From Phylloscopus collybita (taxonomy: Eukaryota; Chordata; Aves; Passeriformes; Phylloscopidae): a stretch of DNA of 64,000 nt. The stretch spans positions 8,352,501 to 8,416,500 of the forward strand of contig JAJNNQ010000009.1 of the NCBI GenBank assembly GCA_027886175.1. Direction: 5' to 3'. The position numbers were made by a program, and so were the translations under genes. Below the pieces are notes generated by a model. That model was given only the letters and a program-made list of their open reading frames with translations, searched no databases and was not told where the DNA came from. Below are positions 50,068-63,110 of the stretch, one piece after another (the stretch's first letter is position 1; each line of letters starts with the position of its first letter).

Positions 50068-52490
50068 GACATGGAAACGTTAAAGTGCAAATTAGGAAGT
50101 AGCTTGTGAACAACTTGAAAAGTTTTAAAAATACAGGCATTACATGGGAAAGCTTTCTGTGGAACGATTTGCATGCACTGCTAGGTAGTTAGGACCCTGT
50201 GACAGAACAAAGTGCAGTTTGTGGTCAGGAATGATGAAATGTGGCTCCGTGCCAGGGAATTTTGGAGGACGAATGCATGCCTTGGTCTGCAGCTTTAAGC
50301 AGCAGATTTGCTCAGTACTTTTGCATTCCTCAAATATTGAAAGAGATGATTGAGATAAAGAATTTCTCATCAAGGAAAACCTTCCTGAGGACTTCCAGTG
50401 TAGTGTCACAGTAGTCGAAATGTCCAGAAGAGATGTTTGAAATGTGGAGCCAAAGTTCAAGACATCTCCAGACATGGGATGGGCACTTGCAAGGCTTCAA
50501 GCACAAGGAACTGGCCTTGGGAATGCTTTCTACAGTGTAATAAAATGTCAAAAAAATCATGGCTGAAGTAGATATATTGTCTATTTTGTGACTGTAATAT
50601 GTGTGATCTAAAAAAGGCACCTGAAAGAACTAGGACTAGAGGAAAAAAAAAAGTGCCATAAATTATGTAGCTCTGTTAAAATCTAGAGCTCTTCTACAAT
50701 ATTCCAGAATTCTGTTACTATCAGCTGAGGGTCTTGGCCTAGGAGTCAGGACCAAGTCTCCTGGTCCTTGATAGCAAAACCTAATGGCCCTGTTTAAACT
50801 GGATTTTACATTGGTCTTAACAGAGATAGAATTGTGCCACTAGTGCTTCATTTATAATGGTAGTTACCTTGTTATGGTAAGATGTGGTATTTCTGGTTTT
50901 TTGCAGAGTGAGGTCTGTGTGAACAGATATTAAAAATGCCAGAAAAATGGCAAGTCTCTGTTTCCCAGGGTTCCTGTATGCTTGTGTAAAATATTTGTGG
51001 ACAGTGCGAGGGACAATTCAGCACAGACCCTGAACTTTTAGAAGTTTATCACCTCTTGGAACAGAAAAAAATAAATGGGGGAGGGTATTTTTTTATCTTT
51101 ACATTCCTTGATTCTGAGTCGTATATTCATCTTTGTCTAGTTCCCACAGCAAAACCTCAGTGCTATGACTATAATCACTCCACATTGACATTAATGTCAA
51201 ATTAGGGAGGAATTCTTTGTGGTGTGCCCAGAATTGAACATTATGACTGCATGCTTCATCATCCAGACTACGAGAGGGAGTGTCACATTTAAAAATATGG
51301 GCAGATAAAATGGATGGAGATGACAGCGGGTAACTCTGGGAAGAAAACAGAGGTGCAGGCTGAGGGTACCCTCTGAATTGAACAAGTTGGTTCCATGCTG
51401 TTGACCTACCTGCAAATATAATTGTGTCAAGCATTAGAAAAACGAAAGAAACCACCAAAGAAAATAGCATTCATCTGCCATCTAATACTGTTTAGGACAT
51501 GGAAAGGGGTCATCTGCTTTCACTTCACTATTGCTTGTTTGTAATCATTGAGGGATCTTTAAGGATCTGGCTGAAAGCCAGTTTTCCAACAAAATGAGAA
51601 ATGAGGGCAATTAAAAAATGGAAGCCAATGATTGCCTGTATATTAAAAATCAAAGGAAATTGAGAACCTTGTGTTTGAACAATAAGAAATATTTTGGCTC
51701 AGAGTGTGGTATTTAGCTTGGTGGAGACAAAAAGCCACTTCATCAATATTAGCTCATTGCAGTGCTTTTGGCAAAGGCCTAGCAAGTTATCAGCTGTTAT
51801 CCTCTGTGGAGCTGGGGGGAAGGAGACATTCCTCTCAGCATACAAATTCATTTCTACATTGGCATAATACAAGTTCTCTGCTTCTGATCTGTTTTCTGTC
51901 ATTTCTCCTATTGACTGGTTAGAAATTGAGATGTGTGTAATAAGATAAAACATGTCATTGGACTTCAGGCCTTTTCACCAGTTGCTTCAACTATTTGGTT
52001 TCTGAGACTTGTTCTTAGAGGCACATTTTTGTGCTGACACATGTATATAAATGACCCTTATCACTGGAGGGAAGGGGGTTACAAACAGCTCTCTTTAAAA
52101 ATCTGGCCACACACTCATTATATTCACTGTACTTGGCATCATGTCACTTGTGATCTAGTGGGCTCCATTCAACTTCCATCCTAAGGCCTCTGCTCAAAGA
52201 GTGACTGTGATTGTTTTTAATGCTGTGGCAGGAACAGATGGCAAACATATTTTAAAGCACTAAAAATATGGGAGGGCAGTAGAAATCTACGTGGCAGACA
52301 TCTATTAAATACCCACAGCTGTGATCATTTTTTTTTTAAATAATAATATATGTAGTATATGCAAGCCCAGTCCCTAAAAGGAAAATCTCCCTTGAAATCA
52401 CTTGGCATTTTGGATTTGCCTGGGTTACAGCAAAAGACAGGATAAACTTCCTCTTGTTATTTCCAGTTTGTCTCAGTCATACTAATGAAA
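49819..52490. other. Intergenic DNA, no gene
   Basis: AT-rich sequence with a T29 run (50039-50067). Open frames such as 50140-50475 (-) and 51099-51470 (-) lack domains and codon bias. Confidence 0.6.
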
Positions 52491-52499
52491 AGGAGCAAG

Positions 52500-52910
52500 C
52501 GAGTGTGGAGAGGGACAGCTGAACCCCGACTCACTGTGGCAGAGCAGCACGCAGAGGGCAGCCCCTACAGATCACTGTCTCACAGGCATTGTGTTTCGTC
52601 ACCCTGAGTGGGCTCCTATCACAAGATCTTTACAGCCTTGGCAGATGTTTCGAGTTCCTGTCCGTCCATCACACCCCGGCAGGACGCCTGCTCTCGGAAG
52701 ATGCCCCGTGGCTGGCGCAGCGATCTGTGCGCGGAGCTGTCAGGCTGAAAAGGCTAACGCCCATCCGCTCTGTCACATGCTGTCATCGTACAAGTGCCAA
52801 GGCTGAGACACACAGGGAAAGTGCAGGGTGCTTCTTAATGAGTGGCTTGTCACAGGCTAATGACAAAGCTGAAGGAGGAGCCTCAAGGCCAGAGCTTGGT
52901 TCTTAAATTT
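52500..52910. promoter_or_regulatory. CpG-retaining block with MEIS-type motif cluster
   Basis: A GC-richer, CpG-retaining island lies in the gene-poor DNA. Within 130 bp it has three CTGTCA (52737-52742, 52770-52775, 52780-52785), one TTGTCA (52847-52852) and one TGACAA (52861-52866), all MEIS/PREP-type cores. It also has CAAGTG (52791-52796), the classic HMX1/NKX-type site. It lies about 39 kb downstream of HMX1 and 29 kb downstream of SOHo. A lateral-face enhancer of Hmx1 in mammals is known to work through HOX-PBX-MEIS; equivalence is inference. Confidence 0.4.
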
Positions 52911-55900
52911 TGCTGAGGAGCTGTTTTCTATCTAGGAGCTTAAGGAAGGCCGATAAGAAAGAGGAGCACTGTGCCAGTGAGACAAAGCTTATTCTCAGCA
53001 AAGAGGGTGTAGGGGGTGCTGCTCCTGTTCTCCCCAGTGCTGGCAACTGGTGGATGGTGACTCATTTCTGAGTGACATCAGCACCCAGGCAAGCCCACCT
53101 ACCCTTCCTATGGTTTTGGCCCTGGGGGTGCCAGCCTTTCTGCCCTTGCACAGCATTGCTGCCAGGGCAGTGGTGCTGGTGCAAAAGAAGAACAGCCTGG
53201 GACATGGGGAAGGTCACTCATCCCACAGGACTGGGGTAGGCAGGGTGCTTCCCAGAGGGAAGGAGACAGGCATTCTCTTAAGAATCTTAACGTTAATGAG
53301 CTGGAAGCTCTTATTGTTCCATAGTACACCTAGTGCTCTCCTTAGCTTGCTCAGCCCTAAACGTCCTCCCAAAGCTATATTCCCACAGCAGTGCTTACTC
53401 CTGGTTGTGTAGCAGGCAACATCAAGAGGAGATCATGGCTTCCTACCTGGAGCTCATGGCACACAGGTTATTTGGGTGTCTGAGAAACGGCTGTATCCAA
53501 ATTCTCTCCTCCCAAAGCAGGACAGAGAGGTAACTGCCCCAACAGCCAGTGTACTGCCCCAGGACGATGCAGCCCACAGGGAAACCTCAGTGAAGGAGTA
53601 ATACATCTGTAAGTTTACAGGGTCTAGTGCATGAGGTGTTTGATGTAGGTCTGATATGGTCTAATGCATCTGTGTCCTCAGAGAGGCCTGTGCTGGAAAA
53701 GGTTTTGGAAGTGGTCTGGTGGACACCTTTGATTTGATGTGTGTTGTCACTAAGATCAGCCCCACAGTGCTTGAAGGCAGTGACTCCCTCACAAGCAGGG
53801 TTGGTGCTCAAAACTCCACCCCACTGTGCTGAAGGCATCACTTGGGGAAGGAGTAGAAGATGTGGACCCCATATCTGTGCTCCCCCAGCAGCACTCAGGA
53901 CACTGCTGCAGGCTGCACTATACCTGCCACAGATGTACCGTGGCTGCCTGACAGTTTGGACCCCTGATTTTATGGGGCAATATTGCATGTGTTTGTGTTA
54001 GTACTCTTAAAAACTGAGGCATCAAAAAGCTTTTGAAATTCTGGCCTTTTTGGTCTTTAATGTCACATTCAGAGTTTCCTTCATGTTACATATTCTTCAT
54101 GGAGAACCAACAGACATTTTAAATTAATTTCCCCTGTAGGAAATCAAGTCAGGAATACTTTATTTTTTTTTCTGTTCAAGAAGTAAAGAGGACAGGATAC
54201 AAAGAGGAGGGAGACGTCAAGGGGAAAATGTTCTGAGCTTGGTGTGCCAGACTGGAGCTTCCAACTGCAGCTGCCTGTTGCTCACAGACACACACACACA
54301 TGAATATGTATCAGGCTTGATTTAGTTTGGCTCAGCCAGGAGATCCCAACATGAGGAACCCTCCCCAAACAAAAACAAGCTCTTATCAAAGCAGAAAGCA
54401 GATCTCCTAGCCCTGGAAAAGCTGTACAGTTATTAACAAGCTATTTATAAGCAGCCTGAGCTATCAGATAACATGTGGCTGGCTTTGGCCCAGGGATACT
54501 TGCTGGTCTTGAGCAAGGAATAGTATGAGCTAGACCTCACCATCCTCCTCTGTCTGGAGGCAGGAGGCTCACTGTGCCTGGTGACACAGCTGGTGGGCAG
54601 GACAGGCAGACTGCTGGTGTTCTGCGTGTGATGGCTGGAAGGTGGATGGAAGCTGTGGCTCCCAACAGGAGCCATACTCAGAAACACAGAGGGGTGAAGT
54701 GATATAATTAATAGGTATGCAACCCTAAGTCTTCAAATATAATTATTATGGGTGCTACTCCAAGTCTTCAGTGGTATAATGTTAAAATGAAAAAGTAATG
54801 ATAATAGAAATGCACTAATCTAGCCAAAGGCAAAATATAAACAATTTATGCTACAGCTATTTCCAGTACAAGATTTTCTTCTACCTTTGGGCTCTGTTCT
54901 GCAAACATTTGACATAAGTATTTAATTTTACATAGATATATAGTTCCACAGAATTTGGTGAAGTGTTTAAAATGAGCAAGTAAGACACTGACTGCACTAA
55001 GAATTTCTTGCTGTACAGAAACACAAAATCATGGGCAGGTAATGCTCCTTTTATGCTGATACAACTGTGGTGGAATAAAGCATTTAGCATCAAAATGCCC
55101 ACAGAGTAAATACACCCCTGAAAACCAGACAAGCTCAGTCACAAAGGCAACTATTGCTGACAGAAGTTTAGCTAAGCCGCAGGGAAAATCTCAGATATTT
55201 AGGTGCCCATTATTTTGTCCTTTTGCTCGAAGGTTTAAAGGCAGAAAGATAGGGATGTTTCTTCTCTTCTCATTTCTTCTCATTTCTCCTCTTGCCCCCT
55301 TGCTATGGCCCTGACTACGAGGTTTCAGTGCTGCTCCTCACAGCTCTGATCATACAGCAAAGCAGTCTGGGGTCTGAAATCTTGGCTTAGTGTACGTACA
55401 GATCACCCCTTCATCTTGCTACACAAAGAAAACAAAAGACTGTAGACAATTTTGACTGTATAGCTTTTACTGAAATTTGAGATGGTCATTCTCTGGGTTC
55501 AGCTTATCTTTATCACAGATTTTTAGGGTTGAAATTTTTGCATCTGATTCTGATCTATGTAGTCCATAGTGTGAATGAGCCTTGTCGTTTTCTGCTATGC
55601 AGTCACACCTCTTTACATTTAGAGTGCTACAAAACCCTCATAGCATCTTAGTGCGAGCTTGGTTTCAGTGGTGATGGATTGCGTGCCAGTTACCGCCTCA
55701 ATAATGAAACCGTTTCTGCATCTTAGAAATTTCATAACAGAACTCAGACATATTCTGATGGTGATATTGCCTCTTCTTCAGCTGCAACGTTCAGCATTTA
55801 CACAGCTCTGTCTTTTTTCCTGCCAGTGAACCCATTGGGAACAGCATGTGGGTAGCGTAGCCAAGACAGCGCTCAGAGACTTTAAACAGCATGGCTGAAG

Positions 55901-58900
55901 TCCAGGCCCTGTTGAAGACATGGCAGCACTCCCACTGACTTCAGCAGAATCAGGATTTCATGGCTGTTGTGTGAAAAAGTTTTCCCAGCACCCAGTATCT
56001 ACAGATTTAATTTACGGTACAGTTTGAAAAAAAGACATAAAAATACTGGGATCCTGTGAGTCTTGGCTCAGATAAGGTGCTTAAAAATAAACTTAATTGA
56101 GGACAAGATGAATCTCGCTTGTCTCTTCATTCAGGGTCAAAAGGCATGAATTTCATTCACTAAATTATCAACACTTAAAACTTTTTCTGCATGATTAGAC
56201 TATTACTGAGAGTCAGGACAGCAGAGATCCTCCCACTGCATTGACCTGTGAACTTTGTTAAATCTTTTGACAGGGGTCATTGTCTATACCATGATAGTGA
56301 ATGACTTTTCAAAATGGAGCCATTCTTTCAGTTGTAACATGAAGCTGGTGCTCTTTTCTTATGGCTTGAAAAAGTTAATTTACATTGATGACATTTCTTG
56401 TCAATTTATGTGCCATCTGAATTTGCTGATTAGTCACAAATGATGTGCTGCTTGCAGACTGCTGTTATTGCACCTTTACAAAAAACTTCAGATACCTCAC
56501 ATACTTTCAGTATTAGAAATAACTCCTTTTCTTCTGCAAAATCTGTGTGAGATTTTAATCACAAACTAATTCTTAAAGAATGTGTATTTTGCCAAATGAA
56601 TTCTCTACACGGTCTGAGTAAGTGGGAAGTAAGTGGCAAGTAAGTTCTAGGAAGAACCCATTGTACCTTTCCTCAGTAGAGATACTCCACATTTCTAAAA
56701 TGTCTTGCTAGAGCTTACATCTGTTGCACACTTCCTTAATGGATACAGTTCTTCAGGATTCCCATGTTATACTTTCCAAGCCCTTTAGTCTTAGCTGACA
56801 ATTTCTAAGACATCCTCATCCTCAAAGTCTTTCCCTACTTCCAGTTTCCTTTCTTCTGTGGTATATACTTCCTGAAATTGTCATGCAACTCTGAGGGAAG
56901 TCACACTTGAAATTGAACATCTTTGGGATTTAAGGTCCTTCAGTAAATTTGCCCAGTTTCTGTCCCCCATATCAAACTTCCTTAAAACACTTTTTCCCAG
57001 TGGTGCATGCAAGAGAAAAACTGGCACTGATCAGGTGCCTGATATGTTGGGGCCATTTCTTCCCATGATCTTTCATGATGGTCTCAGTGGTCTCTTTTGC
57101 CTCTCTTTGAACACCGAAGATGCTCATGTTCTTCAAACATAAAAACAATGTACTTTTAGCACTCAGCTCTCTGATGATTTAAATGTGTTGCTCTTACAAG
57201 CTGAGATTTTAAGGCCAAAATCTGCTTTTATAAATATATATGGCTGAAATGTGAGAAACTTTATAGCTTTCCCAAGGTGTGAAGGCTGTTCTAGGGTACT
57301 AGCAACTCTCCCCTCAAACAAAAGGATGGGTTACAGCCAACCATGTTTTTTGGATAATTTAGTGAATGTTCATGGTTACTTATCCAGGGATTTCTGGCAG
57401 ATTTGTAATGAATTACTGTGGTCTCTTTGACAGTTCAGCTGTATACAGGACTTACCAGTATTATTTTGTAGATGGCCTAATTTAAATTATGAATGATTGC
57501 TATGTATAATTGAAGACTTCTCTGTCTCATACTGTTATTGCTGACACAAGTAATAACTGACAATTTTTCTGATTAATGACATTAGAGAAAAGGGGTTGTG
57601 GCTGGACTGCATGTGGCCTGCTAACAGTTTGTAGCAACATACATGGCAGAATATATAAAGTGACCCAGACTAAATCAGCTTGGGAGGCTGAGGGCTTCCT
57701 CTTGCCCTCCAGCTCTTCACAACTTTGGGGAAATATTTCTCCATAAGGACTGAGGAGGTAGAAATTTGTTCCCCCTGGTGCAGACAGAGGCCCAGCATGA
57801 CCCACAGCATTGCTGGGTAACTCATACCCCTGATAAGGCTGCCATGGGACACAGCAGTACCTCAGCTCAGCTGCACCCTGTGCTGACAATCAATCTCTCC
57901 TGGATCTCTGACCTACAGGGTGTGTGTTTTATGAACATATGAGTAGTTTTGGTGATAGGGTCACGAAGTTTTTTTGTAAGGGAATAAGAACCTGGGGAGA
58001 TAAAGTCTCTGCTATGATAACCTAAATAAGGGGAAAGTCTTCCCTCAGATAACCTGTAAAAGAGGATCATGCTTGTGAAGCATTTTGTAGGTTTTAACAT
58101 TAATAAACTTGTGCATTATAAGTTAGTGGTCCTGTGCCTTGGCTGATTTAACAAATGCTAGTAAATTTAGGCATGCCCTGGGATGGGTGTCTGAGCTCCA
58201 AAATGCACATTTCGATTAGTAAGTTGTTAAAATGGTCCATTCCACCCTTTGGGTACATGCTCTCAGGACCAGTGTATTGGTATATAAGTATATATTTTTA
58301 TTAAGGATGATGATTCCTGTGGCTTTCAGCCCTGGCTACAGGTAAACACTGAGGTGTAGGAGAGAGGCTCAAATTTCTCACCAACCTTTCCTATATCCAT
58401 TTGGGACTGCTGGGTTACTCTGCACATCCAGCTCCAGTCCTTTAGCTGTGATTCTGGGGAGTGGATAGGGATTTTTTTCCTTCCTGTAGGCACCTGTACT
58501 TTTCAGCCCTGCTTAAAATGGTATCTTGTCAGAATGATTGGATACCTCAAAATTAAGGGTAATTTCAGAGTCCCTGGTGAGGCCAGCAGTGAGCCTGTAA
58601 GACACAAGAAGATGCACCTGTATCATCCCCAAAGTGAAGGGAACAGTGAGCCCATACTTACCTGGAGAACCAACAGGACTGTGGCTGAAGAGTTTTGGTT
58701 CCAGGCCAGAAATGGAAAACAAGAGGATCTTGGTGAAAGTGATGGAAATTACACCTCTTAGGGAACACATGCTCCACCAATCTGTATTGAGTAATGCTTT
58801 CAAATCTTGATGGTTTTGGATGTGGTTAATAAACTTAAAATCAAAACTGATGACATCCAGACCAATCTGATGTTAGTTCCCCTCTTTTTCAACTTCCTAT

Positions 58901-61230
58901 GTTGTTTCTCAAGTTCTTTTTTGGACTTTTGGACTCAAATAAAACTCCCAAATATGTTTCTCAGTTAAAATTCTCTATTTTCTTTAGGAAAGTTCTGAGA
59001 ACGAAACATTTTTACTTGGCTTTAATGTAAAATAATTAGTCAGATAAACTTCATTCAAAATTGAACGGATTTTTGTCCAAATTTTCATATGGAAATCAGT
59101 AACATTTCTGTCAAAGTTGTTCTGAAAATTAGACAAATATTCTTTCTCAGAATTTAATAAAGGGAATGCTGGGCAGGAGGGAAAACTAGATGGATAACTA
59201 GAACAGATGAATAGATGTGGAAATTATTTTATTTCAGGTGTAAAAACAATCTCAGTAAATATACATCAGTAAATATATATGACAGGAAACAATTTCCATT
59301 TCAGAATATAGAGAGGATTGGAATACTTAATAACAGATCCAGTAACAAGGACACTAAATTAATCTATTAATGGGATAAATGGAATGCACAAAAAAAGTTT
59401 AAAAAAGGTAATTTTTGTGTGATTTTGGGAGACATTTTGACGAACTAAAGAAGAAATGAGAAGGCAAATGGAAGGTGATTGAGATGCAACATGAGTTTGC
59501 AAGAAGATTAGTTGTGCAAATTGACAAACAACTTATTTTTAAGACAAGATTAGATCTATCTAGTTAGAATAATACAATGATTATGCACAAAACTATGCAA
59601 ATTGGAGGTAAACTGACCCTAAAGAAAAAAAAAAAAAAGGAGAAAAACTCCCAAACTTGTTAAAACAACTGTTTACAGATAGCCCTATTTAGACCATAGT
59701 TTTCCTTAAGTAATGGTCTTCAAACAGTCATTTATTTTAGTTTATTTATTTAAACTAGTTTAATTAACTAAATGAAAATTACTTGCAATGATAATTTTGG
59801 AGGTTTTACCAAAACCAAAGGAGAACAGAACTAATGGAATAAGAACTGTAGAAATAAAAATGAGATTAAATATAATAGTACAAATTAGGTATTCTTAAGG
59901 GTTTATGAAATTGATTTCTCTATCAGACAGGCACTTACCAACTGAAAATTGCAGACATGGAGAAAGACTTTTCTCCATTAGCTGATTAGAGAGTGACTTA
60001 CCAACGAGCAACAGGATGGGCTAAGGCAAGGACAAATGTGATCTCAGGGAAGGTGTTTCTAGCAGAAACAAGGATACTCTACAATATTACTGCAAAGTTC
60101 TGTTTGGATACCTCATCTGTCTAACTGTGCAGTTACCTCTTCCTTCTTTTCTTTTGTATCTCGTTCAGAGAGGGGCCTCCAAGGTGTTCAGGGGAGAGAC
60201 CCCAGGCTTGTTTCTCGTGGTGGAACAAAGCCTGAGAGAGGATGTGCTCGTTCTGAGGAAAGAACAGACAAAGAGGGACAGAGGGACTACTGAAGAACAG
60301 CCTTGGCACACGAAGAAATGGGAATAAAATGACTGTGAGCAAGTTGTAGCTGGAAACAGGAGAGGGTTTCTAAGGCCTGGAGGGGTGTGCTGCAGGGCTG
60401 CTCTCCAGGAGAAGAGCTGCAGCCAAGACTGATTCATTTCAGTGTAGAATTTCTTGCATCTATTATCTGTACTATGTAATTTCCTTTAGCAGCAGGGGTG
60501 AAATTCAGATGCAGGGTGCTTTTTTTAGTATTCCCTTTAGATCAAGGGTATATGAGATGCTTCCATTAGAGTATTATTTTAGTCTAAAATTTACTTTAAT
60601 TTTAATTATTTTAAATAATTTAATTAATTTAAATAACTTAAATAAAAAACCCATTTGACAAAAGGGTCAAATTCTGATATTTGGAAAAAAAAGATAATTT
60701 TACACATATACATTTAGCTTCCAATTCTAATTAACCAAATCAGAATTAGCTCCAAAACAGATGTTAGACCTCTTCAAAGAAGAGGTCATTCAAATATTTT
60801 GAAGAAGTACAAATGCTCATTTTGCTGACACCTCTTTTCCCTTAGTCTCCTTTTTACAGATATCTGAACTGCTTTGGTTACTTTTCTTTCTCAAAATTTT
60901 CAGGTTTCTTATGACATCTGACATAGGAAGTATTTGCTTTAGGCACTGAAACCTGTTCAAGCCATAAAGAAATAAAAAAGTCTTGGAATAGATGACATTA
61001 ATCATATATGGTATTTCCAAATCCTTCCTTTAATGCACTTATCTATAGTTATGGATATAACTTTTTGATTATATTTTTAAAGATATTAATATAAAAATAC
61101 CAAGAATCCTTGAACAGTGTTCACATAAAGAGAAACACACTAACTACAGAAGTATTGTTTCAGAATTGGGAAGTTTTTAAGCCACTTTATACATTAAAGC
61201 TCCTGAGAAGACTTTACAAAGAACTGAGAG
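52911..61230. other. Gene-poor interval
   Basis: No supportable gene. Scattered frames such as 53587-53988 (-), 53741-54001 (+), 57527-57889 (-) and 60127-60327 (+) have no domain. TGATTAAT (57570-57577), a PBX-HOX-type site, is isolated. The A/T content rises from about 58.8 kb on. Confidence 0.6.
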
Positions 61231-61231
61231 T

Positions 61232-61282
61232 TCATTGGATGATTGATAGATGGACAGATAGACAGACAGATCAGTAGATAGA
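61232..61282. repeat. GATA/GACA microsatellite
   Basis: Short imperfect array of GATA, GACA and GATG units on the + strand. Isolated TGATTGAT inside it is part of the repeat and should not be read as a PBX site. Confidence 0.85.
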
Positions 61283-62770
61283 TTTTCTTTAGAAATAGCT
61301 ATATGTAAATAATAAAACATACCCAGGATTGACTTTTAAAAGCACAAATGAACAAAATAAAACAGTGTGTTGGCTTGCTCAAATTTTTTTTTCCCCAGAT
61401 CAATATATTCATTGGTTATGTCTTGGCTGTGGCCAGGAATTGGTAAAAATGTTGGCAAAACATGGTGTTGTACAAACTTCAAAGTTCATGTGAGACCTCA
61501 TAAGCAAGCAGAACGTCTGAAAAGCTGCCATCAGTTTTCCAGGGGCTGAACTCTCAAAGTGTACTGGGGAAAATTAAATATAGAGACCATTCTTTCTTTG
61601 AAGCCTACAAATAACACAACCTTCATTTGAAAACATGCAGTTCTTAATGCTATATTACTCATTTTCTTCCTGTTCTAGAATTTATTTATGAAGCAGCAAT
61701 GATAGCCCATGTCTCCTGGGCAAGCCTAGCTGTGGATACTGGAACATGTGGGGCAGGTTAGCTGTCCAAAGGATGGAACAGTAAGGCAAATGGAGCAGAC
61801 TTCTGAATGTATAATCTTTAAAGTTCAGATTTTGCATGGAAATTCTTCAGTAAATGTCCTAGAAGTACACAGTGCTTTAACACTTGTAAAGAGCTGAACT
61901 GTCTGATCAACTCTGTTATTAAAATGAGTGGTTTGACTTTGGAAATCCCAGAAATATTGCTTTACCCTCTGCTTAGATATGGATACTCATTTGTGTGATT
62001 GTTCCCCTGGTTCTGTGCTTATGTACCTCACTGGAGGACATAGAATCTGGTTTTTCATCACAAAAAGTTGGTACCACAGATAATATGGCATTATTTTATA
62101 TATATTTTAAAGAGACTGGCATTGGGCATGTTTTAATGTCATTGTTTGGTTTTTTGCCTTGTAGATAGGGAATAGATTTTTGAGCACAGCCTCTCACAGA
62201 CACATGCCCAGATTTTTGGGTGACCTCATTACTAATAACAATAATACAAAAATCAAGTTCTGAAGTGATATGTGAAGCCCATTTTGATGCTGGGCAGTAA
62301 GCAAAATATTTATCTTACTCTTGCTCAATATAGAAAAGAAATTGGTAAATTTATTTCATTCTTGTATGTGTTTAAATAATTACTTTAAAAGGTCGTTGTA
62401 ATATATTTTCTCCTTCTGCATTACGTATTTTTATTAAACTTTTTTAGAATTATTAAAATTATATTGAAATACATGAACTACTGTACAACATAGAGGTAAA
62501 CTGATAATTTTTTGTGAGTAAGTCCAACAAAGCATCAGGTTGCTTAGTTGGAGTGTGGGACATTCTGCCTAGATTTCAGAGATACCAAAGTATTTAAACA
62601 AAAGTTTTTCCCAAAGTCCTTTATCATTTTCTGTGTATATGTGCTCTTAACTAGTGAAACCAGATGAAGAATGAACTTATTTAGTTAGAAAAATAAACAC
62701 AAACCCAGCTTATTATATATACTTCATTCCATGTGCACAGTAAAAAACACAACTTTTCTTATCTTGACTG
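61283..62770. other. AT-rich intergenic DNA, nothing recognised
   Basis: No gene, family repeat or motif cluster is evident. Confidence 0.55.
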
Positions 62771-62774
62771 TAAT

Positions 62775-63110
62775 TAGGATTTTAGTTAACTGTAACGTGT
62801 AAGTTGTCTAGGAAATTATCAGAGGTCTTGCATTTGCTGTGATTCTGGTTCAAATGTCTTAATGGTTGCACCTGTTCTGCAGGTGGAATAGATGCTTTTA
62901 CCAACACAGCTGAGGTGAAAATGGTGGGATAATTTTGTAGCATGAGGTGACTGGCAGCTGGGGAGGATTGGTTCAAATTCTGATTGACAGCTTTCCTGTG
63001 TGACTCTGAATAAATCATTTAATGGATTTTATGGTCCCCCACATGTGCTATAAGTCAGTAATGACTCTCATCACACTGTGTATGTCCATCAGACCTACTA
63101 AGAATGTGTA
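62775..63110. promoter_or_regulatory. Candidate distal enhancer with exact PBX-MEIS site
   Basis: Balanced complex sequence contains TGATTGACAG (62981-62990), an exact match to the PBX-MEIS/PREP composite decamer. About 20 bp later comes a HOX-PBX-like stretch AAATCATTTAATGG (63013-63026). E-box-like CACCTG (62869-62874) and CAGGTG (62879-62884) form a near-palindromic pair. It lies about 49 kb downstream of HMX1. The known mammalian distal Hmx1 enhancer for ear and side of face uses HOX-PBX-MEIS input, so this is one of two candidates for a counterpart. It needs alignment to confirm. Confidence 0.4.

Noticed and set aside
14953..51614. GCAATTAA sites across the whole window as a genome-scale HMX autoregulatory pattern
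   Set aside because: About six occurrences (14953, 25995, 27253, 38573, 47774 on the other strand, 51607) are not clearly above chance for AT-rich DNA. Only those inside candidate elements are noted.
60120..60440. GC-richer segment with small frames on both strands, possibly an LTR or noncoding RNA exon
   Set aside because: No terminal inverted TG...CA ends, duplicated flanks or family words were recognised.
61235..61245. TGATTGAT as a PBX-HOX site
   Set aside because: It is part of a GATA/GACA microsatellite.
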